Assembly: GCA_021776475.1 (NCBI GenBank)
Contig: JAJFFV010000003.1
Location: 1-60,057 of the forward strand
Source of the DNA: Parvularculaceae bacterium
GTDB lineage: Bacteria; Pseudomonadota; Alphaproteobacteria; Caulobacterales; Parvularculaceae
Length of the DNA: 60,057 nucleotides
Direction of reading: 5' to 3'
Below, piece by piece: positions 9,957 to 18,631 of the stretch (position 1 is its first letter; each line of letters opens with the position of its first letter). The notes beneath the pieces were generated by a model. The model ran no database searches. It was given only the letters and a program-made list of their open reading frames with translations, and was not told where the DNA came from. The translations under genes were made by a program, and so were the position numbers.

Positions 9957-11459
9957 TTATCTTCTTGATGGTGGCCGCCCATTCCAGCAACCGTTTGACA
10001 GCACCTGGTCGTTCAAGGGCACCCTCACCTCGTAGACAGCGTAGGCCGTTGTACCCCGGTAAATACTGGCATGCTGGTTCACTGTTTCAAAACACAGTTC
10101 CAGGTCACTGCGGTAGATCCGCCGGTTAAGATCAATGACCAGCCCTGGCTGATTAACATCGGCACCCCAGGAATTATCCGTTTGCGGATAGCGCTCCCGC
10201 TCAAACAGCTGAACCACCGGGATTGTTAACGACGGTTGATTAGCGAGTTGAGCCTTCGTGCCATAACTCATTGTCCCGATCCATTTGGCATCGTCCGTCC
10301 TGGCATGTTCGTCAATGTCGGATGCAAACCGTTGCCAACCACGTAAGGAGTGAGCCGGATCGAACGGCGCTCCGAACTGAGGCAGAATCCCGATGCCAGT
10401 CAAAATCGCAAAAATAATGACCGCGAGCGGCACTATGGACCTGGTAGCTGCTGTACTGACTACTGACGGCCGAATCTCACTGGCAAATAATACCGCGAGT
10501 ACCGTCAGACCAGGATACAGCGGGGCGGTCCAGTGAGCCTGAACCGAGCTGTGCAACGAGTGAAAGAGCAAATAGGCAACAAATGGCAGGGTCGTGAACA
10601 CCAGCAAGGATGTATCCATTGTTCTTCTCTCAAAACGACCGCCTAGACCTTTGGTCAAACCACAGACCGCAAGGGCAAAAATTACCGGGCTCACTAAAAC
10701 AAACTGGGAAAAGACAAATTCAAGAGTATTGATCGGGTCAAAAGTGTCTGGCGTTGCCCTGCCGAATTGCTTGATGAACGTCACCCATTCGTGCGTCATA
10801 TTCCAATGGATGTTCAGGGCAAAAATTACGCCTGCCAAAAGTGCCGCTATCCAGGGGCCTGGTGTTTGAAGAAGCTGGCGACGTCGGGGGTCAAAAACCA
10901 TCCACAAAAAAATACCGGGCAGCAGAAACAGCGCGGAGTATTTGGAAAGAATTGCCATCCCTGCCGCTACGCCAGCGAGCATCCACCAGTTTAGAGACTG
11001 TGTCCGCCCGGCACGGATAACAAACAACAGGGTTAGCGCCCAGAAAAACGTTGCAGGTGCATCCGGGGTTGCCACGAACCCCGCCACCACAAACAGAATA
11101 GTCGCCTGGTACCAAATCGCGCCGCGCCGCGCGACGAACCGGGATGCACCAAGATCCAAAAGCACTTGGTAGACGATCAGGCTTGTCAGCGCGGTTGAGA
11201 TGACAGGAATGATCCGGACACCCAGTGCCGATGAACCGAGGAGGCTTTCGCCCAGCCATATCCACCAGGCAATCATTGGCGGATGATCATAATATCCGAA
11301 TTGGAGATGCGCGGCCCAAATTCTATAATAGGCCTCGTCCTCGGTCAGCGGCATCGCCGCTGCAAGCCAGCACTTGGCTGCACTGACGGCGATCAGTGCA
11401 ATGATCAGTGGTTGTATGGCACTCCCGCGTCGCGCGTCGATGGCAGTTGAGATCACCAC
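9957..11459 (-). CDS. GT39-family membrane glycosyltransferase
   Basis: The frame extends to an ATG at 11528, but that would overlap the upstream gene by 76 bp. Tandem GTG codons at 11459/11456 overlap the upstream stop and follow AAGGG, so I start there (~500 residues). The GT-C motif pair is present: LTEDEAYYRIW and YYDHPPMIAWW. Around ten membrane helices follow, then a soluble C-terminal domain. The acceptor is unknown. Tight coupling to the GT2-GtrA gene just upstream suggests that the upstream enzyme makes the polyprenyl-phosphate sugar this protein uses. Confidence 0.9.
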   Translation of the reverse strand: MVISTAIDARRGSAIQPLIIALIAVSAAKCWLAAAMPLTEDEAYYRIWAAHLQFGYYDHPPMIAWWIWLGESLLGSSALGVRIIPVISTALTSLIVYQVLLDLGASRFVARRGAIWYQATILFVVAGFVATPDAPATFFWALTLLFVIRAGRTQSLNWWMLAGVAAGMAILSKYSALFLLPGIFLWMVFDPRRRQLLQTPGPWIAALLAGVIFALNIHWNMTHEWVTFIKQFGRATPDTFDPINTLEFVFSQFVLVSPVIFALAVCGLTKGLGGRFERRTMDTSLLVFTTLPFVAYLLFHSLHSSVQAHWTAPLYPGLTVLAVLFASEIRPSVVSTAATRSIVPLAVIIFAILTGIGILPQFGAPFDPAHSLRGWQRFASDIDEHARTDDAKWIGTMSYGTKAQLANQPSLTIPVVQLFERERYPQTDNSWGADVNQPGLVIDLNRRIYRSDLELCFETVNQHASIYRGTTAYAVYEVRVPLNDQVLSNGCWNGRPPSRR

Positions 11460-12667
11460 ACGGCCCTTGATGCTGTGGTGTAATTCCAAACGCCTGCCAT
11501 CAACGCACCTGTCATGCCCGCGAGCCACCAGTCTATACCGAGGTTAAAGAGCGATGTCGCAACTGCCATGTTGACGACAAGTCCCAAGGTGCAAACGGCA
11601 CAAAACCTGGCATAACCGGTCAGGAACGCAATGCCTGATTTGCGGCGATCACGGTACGTCACAATATTGTTGATGATGTAGTTGGAGGTCATCGCGGCGA
11701 TCGCAGCCGCCAAATTGGCGGCGACAAACCCGGCCACCATAAACAGTTTCAGAAAAGCCAGATGCACCAGCATCCCGCTGACGCCGACCAGACTAAAGAG
11801 CAGGAACCTCGGGGAAAGAAGACCGTCTGATCGCCGGGACACAATAAGGCCTAAAAAATCGAGCGCTACTTTAAGGTCGAGTTTGCTTTCTCCAGCGCCG
11901 CGGGGCGCAAACTCAAACGGCAGTTCTGCGATCCTTAACGGGGCTGGCGACGCGGTGATCAAATCGAGAAGGACTTTGAAGCCTTCATCCGACAGTTTGG
12001 CAGACACGGCATCGAATTGCTCGCGCTTCACCATGAAGAAACCACTCATGGGATCACTCAACGATGTTCCAAGAAGTTTGTTGGCGAAGCGGTTGGCAAA
12101 TCGGCTTATCTTTTTTCGCATCGGCGACAGGCCGTCAGCCTGTCCGTTGTTCAGAAACCGGCTTGCCACAACGAGATCCGCCTCGCCTGAACGCATTACC
12201 TCGAGCATCCGGGTTAGTAATCGCTCGTCGTGCTGCAGATCTGCATCCATCACCGCGACATATGGCGCCGCACTGGCGAGGACTCCCTCGGTTACCGCGC
12301 CGGCCAAACCGCGCCGATTGACGCGCCGGATACACTGGATCTCGGGGCAGATCGCCGCAACCGATTTTATAGTCTGGGCCGTACCGTCAGGCGAGTTGTC
12401 ATCGACAAAAATAACATTCCATCTGATCCCGGCCAGTAAAGTGCGCAGGCGCCTGATGAGTTTGGGGGCGTTATCACATTCGTTATATGTGGGAACGATG
12501 ACTGTGAGTTCGTAGCCGCAGGCCGCTGCACCATTGAATTGCGGTGCTAGAGGCAGTTCGGGCACAGACCCGAAGCCGGATTCAACATTTTGGTACATGC
12601 CACACAGCCGTTTCCACTGATACTCCCCAAAAGGTACGAGTGGTACCTCCAGCGGCCAATCATCCAC
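11453..12667 (-). CDS. DPM1-like GT2 polyprenyl-phosphate glycosyltransferase fused to GtrA
   Basis: In this 404-residue protein, residues ~52-280 are a GT2 domain of the dolichyl-phosphate mannosyltransferase type: LTVIVPTYNECDNAPKLI, VIFVDDNSPDGT, the DXD-type VAVMDADLQHD, DPMSGFFMVKRE, and a C-terminal amphipathic stretch. Residues ~285-404 are a four-helix GtrA domain (FLLFSLVGVSGMLVHLAF, SNYIINNIVTYRDRRKSG). The GT2 part charges polyprenyl phosphate with a sugar in the cytoplasm; GtrA is thought to help flip the lipid-linked sugar. An internal ATG at residue 24 is an alternative start. It forms an operon with the downstream GT39. Confidence 0.9.
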   Translation of the reverse strand: MDDWPLEVPLVPFGEYQWKRLCGMYQNVESGFGSVPELPLAPQFNGAAACGYELTVIVPTYNECDNAPKLIRRLRTLLAGIRWNVIFVDDNSPDGTAQTIKSVAAICPEIQCIRRVNRRGLAGAVTEGVLASAAPYVAVMDADLQHDERLLTRMLEVMRSGEADLVVASRFLNNGQADGLSPMRKKISRFANRFANKLLGTSLSDPMSGFFMVKREQFDAVSAKLSDEGFKVLLDLITASPAPLRIAELPFEFAPRGAGESKLDLKVALDFLGLIVSRRSDGLLSPRFLLFSLVGVSGMLVHLAFLKLFMVAGFVAANLAAAIAAMTSNYIINNIVTYRDRRKSGIAFLTGYARFCAVCTLGLVVNMAVATSLFNLGIDWWLAGMTGALMAGVWNYTTASRAVW

Positions 12668-12919
12668 ATGTCGGAGAGTGGTCCCACGCCATTAGACGTA
12701 TGTTTGGGAGATGCGAGAAAAGCAGGCTTATGATTGCAATGGCGGCGTCAGATTCACTCTTTGCGAAACAAGGCCTCGTCGTTACCGATAAACCAGCCTG
12801 AATAGCGGCATATGGCACCGTTCATAAGGAGTGATGTGACAGGTTAGCCCTGCGGTAAGCGATGATCCCATTAAGAAGAAACTCACACGGGATCATACTA
12901 GGTTTTTCATTCAGAATTT

Positions 12920-13696
12920 TTATAGTTCGATTCCTTTTTCTATGGAGGTCCTGTTACCTGTCTCTTCAATAACCTGTAACTCGGCTTTCGCATTAATGTT
13001 GGCTGAACCGATGTCGGCGAGAAACTCTGACGGGACGCGGAAACTGGTTGCGCCCGGCGCTAATTCTGCCGTAGCGGATCTGGATTTGCCTGTTTTTGAA
13101 TCGCTCAATTCAACCACAACCAAAACGCTTTTCACCGTTAGCGGTCGGTCCTGTGAACAAACGTCAGTATCCGGGTCATAAACACCGGGCTGCAGTCGCC
13201 ATTTGATAACAAGGTCATCACCATCGACATTTGTGGGCAATACCATGAACGGTGGACATGGCAGATTCGATGTCAGTTCCGTTGCTATACGCAACTTCTC
13301 ATCTGCATTTGTCTCGATTTCGATTTCATAAGGACCGGCCGGGAATATTTTTAAGAGATCGGCGAATGATCGATTGTCAATCGGTGGTTCATTGCTCTCG
13401 AAGAACAGTTCGGTCAGGCCAAAATCCGAAGAGCCGGAATTGGATTGAACAGTAATTGCATCGAAATCACCGTCAGATCTCGAAATCCTGATGGCCTCCC
13501 AGGAGGCAGCATCAAAAAAACCATGAAGACCGACGTCACGGTCCGTCGCATTCAATTCAAAATAGAGTTCGGCCTCGCTACTTGGTTCCGCGCCCACTAT
13601 CGGTGAGACCGACAAGCACATGCCGCCGATCACGACGCTGCCTGTTATCGCCGCATTTTTAAGGATTCGATTGAGTCTACGCGTTGAATTGATCAC
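12920..13696 (-). CDS. Secreted protein of unknown function
   Basis: This 258-residue protein starts at GTG 13696 with GGAG seven bases upstream. A signal peptide covers residues ~1-36 (GSVVIGGMCLSVSPIVGA). The mature part is acidic and looks like two beta-sandwich modules. One early segment reads LYFELNATDRDVGLHGFFDA; the later half reads like a fibronectin-type fold, ending before a conserved-looking IEKGIEL tail. Two cysteines (PCPPF and DVCSQD) could pair. I do not recognise the family. It stands alone, with no operon partner. Confidence 0.7.
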   Translation of the reverse strand: MINSTRRLNRILKNAAITGSVVIGGMCLSVSPIVGAEPSSEAELYFELNATDRDVGLHGFFDAASWEAIRISRSDGDFDAITVQSNSGSSDFGLTELFFESNEPPIDNRSFADLLKIFPAGPYEIEIETNADEKLRIATELTSNLPCPPFMVLPTNVDGDDLVIKWRLQPGVYDPDTDVCSQDRPLTVKSVLVVVELSDSKTGKSRSATAELAPGATSFRVPSEFLADIGSANINAKAELQVIEETGNRTSIEKGIEL

Positions 13697-14035
13697 TTCA
13701 GTACTCCGTTTGGGCGTGTTTCTATCTCAGCGCGCATCACCGACAGCGCACTGCTCTTACAGCTGAGATGACGCCATAAATATCATTTTAAAACCATCCG
13801 ACAGATGATGCGCGCGCTGTCTACTAAAAATACAGTAGTTCCCCAGTGCTATCCGACATCCGCTGCATCCGCATTCACCGGGAGGCCACTTGCGCGAGCT
13901 GACGGGCTGGGCCAATGCGGTCGCGGTTTCCCATGCCGCCGTAATTGGGAGGATTAAACATATGTCGGATACGCGGGCCTGCGAATTTCAGGCTACTGTC
14001 GAAAGTCTAGGCTTTATGAGCAACGTAGGCAGAAG
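13697..14035. other. Divergent intergenic region
   Basis: The 339 bp between the secreted protein and the DUF3108 gene should contain both promoters. I found no convincing gene, hairpin or Fnr-type box in it. Confidence 0.4.
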
Positions 14036-14968
14036 ATGTCCCCTAAATTTTTTACATCGCTTTTTTGCTTTCTCGTTGCACAGTTCAGCTGGTCAAGTTC
14101 CGGTGCCGAAGAGCGGCCACACCAAATAGCTGGTCAACGTCCTGAGAAACTGGCCGTTGTGGTCGCAGACCAACAGGCCACCAATATCCCGGACTACGAT
14201 TTTTCTGACGGGAGTTCCGTGGTTGTTGTATTCGATGGCTATCTGCTTGGGCTCAAAGTGGGTGAAATGCGCGTGGCCGGGCAGTTCACTGACACTAGAT
14301 ATTCTTTTGACTATGAGATGCACCAGGCGGGCATTGGCCGATGGTTTTCTCACCTTGAAACATCTTCAAAGTCTCTGGGGAAATTTGCACCCGGTAAACA
14401 ACCGATACTCGGGACTGAGCCTGTCTATTACAGATCGCAGGATAAGAAGAGGTGGCGTGGCACACAGATCGTTGAGATGGTGCGCAGCGCAGGTAGTGGT
14501 CGGTTCTCGCTCTACGCAAATCCGGCCATAAAATTTGACGCACCCGTGAGTGAAACTTCTGCGAAAGGAACTGTTGATCCTATCGCCAGCCTCATGTTGT
14601 TGGGATTCGTCAACGTATTGCCCGGTGAGAACCCGTGTGAACGCCTGATAAGCGTTTTTGACGGCAAAAGTCGATTCAATATGCGCTTACAGCCCCTCGG
14701 CGTTGTCAACCTTGAAGCAAAGACGCCCGGGCAGTATTCAGGGCCCGCGCACAAATGCCAGTTGTTCAGGGATCATGTAGACGGCCAAAATGACGTACAA
14801 ATGGTTTCGGCGACCAAGGGAAATCGGACGGCTTATGTGTATCTGGCCAACGTGCCAGAAGAATTTTCAAGCGAACAGCTTACGTTCATGCCGGTTGTGA
14901 TAGAGGCAAAAGGCGTGTTGGCGGTAAGGCTCAACGCGAATGAAGTAACATTCACTGGCAAACCTTAG
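14036..14968 (+). CDS. DUF3108 domain-containing secreted protein
   Basis: This 310-residue product has a signal peptide (FFTSLFCFLVAQFSWSSSGA). The mature part carries the DUF3108 pattern: a beta-rich start YLLGLKVGEMRVAG, later TVDPIASLMLLGF, then ERLISVFDGKSRFNMRLQ and CQLFRDHVDG. The family is periplasmic or outer-membrane associated, beta-rich, and of unknown function. It is not obviously in an operon; the next gene on this strand (AsmA-like) is 430 bp away. The ribosome site at the ATG is weak. The family call rests on motif order seen by eye. Confidence 0.75.
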   Translation: MSPKFFTSLFCFLVAQFSWSSSGAEERPHQIAGQRPEKLAVVVADQQATNIPDYDFSDGSSVVVVFDGYLLGLKVGEMRVAGQFTDTRYSFDYEMHQAGIGRWFSHLETSSKSLGKFAPGKQPILGTEPVYYRSQDKKRWRGTQIVEMVRSAGSGRFSLYANPAIKFDAPVSETSAKGTVDPIASLMLLGFVNVLPGENPCERLISVFDGKSRFNMRLQPLGVVNLEAKTPGQYSGPAHKCQLFRDHVDGQNDVQMVSATKGNRTAYVYLANVPEEFSSEQLTFMPVVIEAKGVLAVRLNANEVTFTGKP

Positions 14969-15398
14969 GTATCGCCTGCCGTACTGACTGAAAATCCAGA
15001 CTGGCAAGCTTGTCTTCATACCTATTTTATTACTGGGCCAATGAATACGCCGCCGCCCTGCCCATCGTTGTAGAACACATTGAGCATTTTAAATTGCTGG
15101 ATGGAACACCATACAATGAGCGCATGCGCAATCCCCATTCGGCTATGACATGATTTATCCGCAAAAGAATTCAACAGCTAGCTCTTTTTCAGAAAATTTG
15201 AGTACGATTGTCTGAACTCCCAACATAAGTGCGGATACTGCAACCGGTACCATAGTGTTGCCTTATTTTTGCCGTTCTCTTGCCTTGGTTGTTTACAGCG
15301 ATTTGGCATTAAATCATCAGACTATACACAATCGATGTGACCAGCCGTTGAGATGAATCAAACGGCGGATCAATAATAGCGCCGGTACAGGGGTTAGG
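14969..15398. other. Intergenic region upstream of asmA-like gene
   Basis: These 430 bp contain no gene that I can support. Their one clear element is the TTGA-N6-TCAA palindrome at 15348-15361, listed separately. Confidence 0.5.
15348..15361. promoter_or_regulatory. Fnr/FixK-type box (TTGAGATGAATCAA)
   Basis: The sequence matches TTGA-N6-TCAA exactly. It lies 37 bp upstream of the asmA-like ATG, close enough that binding could repress or set a very short leader. The inner positions (GATGAA) match the full TTGAT-N4-ATCAA consensus less well than the other boxes in the window. Confidence 0.4.
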
Positions 15399-17348
15399 AT
15401 GGGAAAGTTTTTATTCAGGGTCGCGGCTTGGGCAGCGATCATTTTCATGGTTGTAGCTCTTATTTTAGAACAAGCCGATATTGAAATCGACACTAACACC
15501 ATCGCCGTGCAAGCCTCTAAAGCGCTTGGCCGTGACATTACCTTTGACGATGGGGCAAAGGTCACATTTTATCCGACTCTCGGAATTGACGTGACCAATC
15601 TCAAAATCAGCAATGCCCCTGATATGACAGATGCCTATTTTCTGGAGGCAAAGCAGGCAACCATCGGTGTACGCCTGTTATCTCTGCTGAGCGGATCTCC
15701 CGAAATATCCGAATTTGTCCTGCAAAACCCCGATATTATTCTGGAACGCAACGCACAAGGAGAGGTGAACTGGACCCTGGGCACCAGTGACGATGAATCG
15801 GGCACTAAGGAAAAAGCGCGGGGCACTTTCACAGACAAGGTCAATGATCTCAAACTAGGCAATGTTCGGATCAGTGAAGGTCAAATCACCTATCGGCGAC
15901 CGGGTAAGTCAAGGATCACCCTTCGAGATGCCAACCTCACCTTGAGTATTTCGAGCCTCTATCAGCCCTCTTCAGCCAAAGGCAGTTTTGTCTATAATGA
16001 TGAGCCGGTCCAGCTTGACCTTGATATTTCCACACTGGCAAATTTGCGCGAGGGCGGGAACGCTTCTGTCGAGATCAGCGCAGTTTTTGTTGAGACTGAC
16101 ATCGTTGCGCAACTGCAAGTCTCCTCAAAAGACAAGTTGGCCTATAGCGGCCCTCTATCGCTTGATACCCCGTCTATTCGCCGGGTTCTGAACTGGCTGG
16201 GTCGCCCGATCTCATCTGAATATGGCATTGAGAATCTGAATCTCTCAGGCAATGCAACCGGGGATCACAATTCTATCAATTTTGAGCAAGCGAACCTGGC
16301 CTTTGACCAGATTAGCGGTCAAGGCTCCATCGGTGCGAATTGGGGCACAGCCCGCACCAAACTGTCAGGAGACTTGACCCTGGAACGACTTGATCTACGC
16401 CCCTATGTCACGGCGCCTGAACGCCTCGAAGGGGCCGGTGTGTCTCCCTGGAGCCGCGAGAAGCTGAATTTCTCCAATCTGCGCGCCTTCGATATGGACT
16501 TTTCTGTCACGACACAGAAGTTTTTGATTCGCGAGTTTGATATCGATAATACAGCAGTGGATTTCACCATAAAAAATGGCCTGCTCGATGCCAAGCTGAA
16601 CAGTATGGTGCTCTATGAAGGTACCGGCTCGGGCAACCTTACTCTTGATGCAACCCGTTCCACGCCGCGCCTCTCCGCCTCCTTCAGATTGACCAACATG
16701 ACCGCCAGACGGTTTTTGACCGATGCAATACGCCTCGACAGATTGGACGGGATTGGTGATCTCAGTTTCAACCTCACCTCACGCGGCGCAACCCAATATG
16801 ATTTGATGAAGGGATTGGACGGCGAAGGTACCTACAAAGTCCGCGACGGCTCGATCATCGGTTTTGATTTCTTAAAATTTGCCTACAAAATCGGTGTCTT
16901 TGCCACGGGTGGTTACAAGCCTTCTGAGGATGGTGTTGACCGCACCGCTTTTACCGCCTTTGAAGCTGACTTCAACGTACGAAACGGCGTGGTGACCACA
17001 GACGATATTTCGCTGCTAAGCCCGCTTTTCAGACTCTCGGGCAACGGGACTATCAATTTGCCACCACAAACCCTCGACATCAAATTGAATCCACGGCTTG
17101 TTGCATCCCTCAAAGGACAGGGAGGCGATCGAGACAAGCAAGGCCTCGGCATCCCTCTGAAATATTCAGGCACATTCGATAATGCGAGACTCGGTCTTGA
17201 TCCGGGGCAAGGCGCAAGAGATCGCGCCGAGCAGGAAGTCAAGGATCGCGCCCGTGATCTTCTTGGCGATGACAAGGGTGAGGATGGTGACGATACGCCG
17301 CTTGGTGCACTGGAAGGGATATTTGGCGGCCGGAAAAAAGGCGATTGA
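15399..17348 (+). CDS. AsmA family protein
   Basis: The 649-residue product has an N-terminal membrane anchor (VAAWAAIIFMVVALILEQ) followed by the AsmA start (ALGRDITFDDGAKVTFYPTLGIDVTNL). A long beta-rich groove region follows, then the conserved C-terminal part (VRNGVVTTDDISLLSPLFRL, GNGTINLPPQTLDIKLNPRL). AsmA-like proteins are bridge-type lipid transport or envelope-assembly factors spanning the periplasm. The highly charged tail (DRAEQEVKDRARDLLGDD) is typical of alphaproteobacterial members. The start ATG follows GGGG. It appears monocistronic and has an Fnr-type palindrome just upstream. Confidence 0.9.
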   Translation: MGKFLFRVAAWAAIIFMVVALILEQADIEIDTNTIAVQASKALGRDITFDDGAKVTFYPTLGIDVTNLKISNAPDMTDAYFLEAKQATIGVRLLSLLSGSPEISEFVLQNPDIILERNAQGEVNWTLGTSDDESGTKEKARGTFTDKVNDLKLGNVRISEGQITYRRPGKSRITLRDANLTLSISSLYQPSSAKGSFVYNDEPVQLDLDISTLANLREGGNASVEISAVFVETDIVAQLQVSSKDKLAYSGPLSLDTPSIRRVLNWLGRPISSEYGIENLNLSGNATGDHNSINFEQANLAFDQISGQGSIGANWGTARTKLSGDLTLERLDLRPYVTAPERLEGAGVSPWSREKLNFSNLRAFDMDFSVTTQKFLIREFDIDNTAVDFTIKNGLLDAKLNSMVLYEGTGSGNLTLDATRSTPRLSASFRLTNMTARRFLTDAIRLDRLDGIGDLSFNLTSRGATQYDLMKGLDGEGTYKVRDGSIIGFDFLKFAYKIGVFATGGYKPSEDGVDRTAFTAFEADFNVRNGVVTTDDISLLSPLFRLSGNGTINLPPQTLDIKLNPRLVASLKGQGGDRDKQGLGIPLKYSGTFDNARLGLDPGQGARDRAEQEVKDRARDLLGDDKGEDGDDTPLGALEGIFGGRKKGD

Positions 17349-17992
17349 AGTTTATTCCCTGTATGGCAATCGCCCCGGGGGGTACAACATCGTCGGCGCA
17401 ATTGAGGCGGCAAGCAGTGGTATAGAGGAATTTCCAGCGAACAGCAAAAAAAACCAAACCAAGATACCCGCGGGCCGTTCTGTCCCCAGACCCACGATGT
17501 AAACATAACCCTTGCTACCGCGATGCCTACGGTCGCAGCAGAGAGTGCAATCATTCCCTCACTTTGCATAGATCCTGATAACTTATGTTTACAGGCGCAG
17601 ATCAATTCATCAATATCTATCCAACCGCAAATGTCCGCACCTCAACTCCCTTCAACGCTGAAAACTCAGCGGCTCGGTAAACCGACGTGACAGCAAAACC
17701 GTGTGCTCCGGCGCTGTATCAATCCGAACTTTTTTGATTTTTAGCATGAACCCTACATATGTTTTTTATTGAGACAACTCTCTCTGAAGTGTCTGTCCAG
17801 CATCGGAATTCTGCTTCCAAATTTCTCTAGGGTCACTGTGCCGCCCTCTCGGTAATTTTTTGGATCCCTTTGCATTGCTCAATAATCTAAGAATAAGGAC
17901 CTGAGCACGTTCACTGTTTCTTTAGGCGAATAAATAATACATTCCGTGCGCTGAGTTGAAATACGATCCTGGGAAGAGCTGTCGGGTGCCCG
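17349..17992. other. Intergenic region without recognisable genes
   Basis: The 644 bp between the convergent asmA-like and 18 kb genes hold several overlapping short frames on both strands. None has a good start, ribosome site or recognisable protein. A minus-strand frame around 17420-17605 has a hydrophobic stretch (MIALSAATVGIAVARVMF) but runs antisense into asmA and looks accidental. Confidence 0.45.
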
Positions 17993-18445
17993 TTAAATCC
18001 TGTCACGTGGCAACACCAGATCATGCACCTCCACAGAATATGGGCTTTGATGCATCAAAATATGACAAACCGCAGGTTCATAAGTCTCATCGGGAATATT
18101 CACCCACAATGAAATGCTGCCCCTTTTTAGTCGCTGCGTCAGCAATACCGCATGTCGAACTGGCAATAGTTGCCTGAATATGTCCACCAAACTAATTTCT
18201 GGCGCCGCGCCAGCTTTCTGTAAGAAGTCAGCGAGTGGGCCTCGGCCAACAAATATCCGCTGCGCCTCAGTGGTTTGACCGATTTCAGAGCATCCGTTTG
18301 TATCCTTGTCAAAATTTGGGCGTTCACCCATTACGGCGAACTCAATACCCGCGATCTTCTCGATATCTCGCCAGGCCCGATTGAGAGCCTTGGTGTCGTC
18401 AAAAACGCCAACCGCTTGCCGCAATCGATGTCCATCGCAAGACAT
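17993..18445 (-). CDS. Small soluble protein, possible general-stress type
   Basis: The frame is open to 18571, but the ATG at 18445 has a good AGGGG ribosome site six bases upstream, giving 150 residues. The N-terminal half begins QAVGVFDDTKALNRAWRDI, which resembles the start of YflT/general-stress-17M domains (VGVF-D...A...I..L). A C-terminal section (VNIPDETYEPAVCHILMHQ, then HDLVLPRDRI) looks like a second small domain. No catalytic motif is visible. An Fnr-type box lies 110 bp upstream of the chosen start, which also favours the shorter start. The stress link is inferred from weak similarity. Confidence 0.65.
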   Translation of the reverse strand: MSCDGHRLRQAVGVFDDTKALNRAWRDIEKIAGIEFAVMGERPNFDKDTNGCSEIGQTTEAQRIFVGRGPLADFLQKAGAAPEISLVDIFRQLLPVRHAVLLTQRLKRGSISLWVNIPDETYEPAVCHILMHQSPYSVEVHDLVLPRDRI

Positions 18446-18554
18446 AAATATGCCCCTGGGATTGAAAGTTTGAGCACTAGAAACATGAACTGAAGGGTGT
18501 AACCCGAGCGCATATGACAATTTTTTGATTAAGGCACAATTCAAGCGATCCGCT

Positions 18555-18568
18555 TTGATCTCGGTCAA
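18555..18568. promoter_or_regulatory. Fnr/FixK-type box (TTGATCTCGGTCAA)
   Basis: An exact TTGA-N6-TCAA palindrome with a full left TTGAT half and a GTCAA right half. It lies 110 bp upstream of the 18445 start, between that gene and the stop of the CheB/CheR kinase gene, so the small protein is the likely target. Confidence 0.55.
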
Positions 18569-18631
18569 CAATCCATCATAACACGGCTGGATTTAGGTGG
18601 TGCCATCCTAAATTCGTTGGTTGGGGGCTCG

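Noticed and set aside
11682-12515. Plus-strand 277-codon frame opposite the GT2-GtrA gene
   Set aside because: Arg/Ser/Pro-rich antisense shadow of a gene with clear GT2 motifs.
16913-17605. Minus-strand 230-codon frame antisense to the asmA-like 3' end
   Set aside because: It is mostly antisense to a well-supported gene and is Ser/Pro/Arg-rich without domains.
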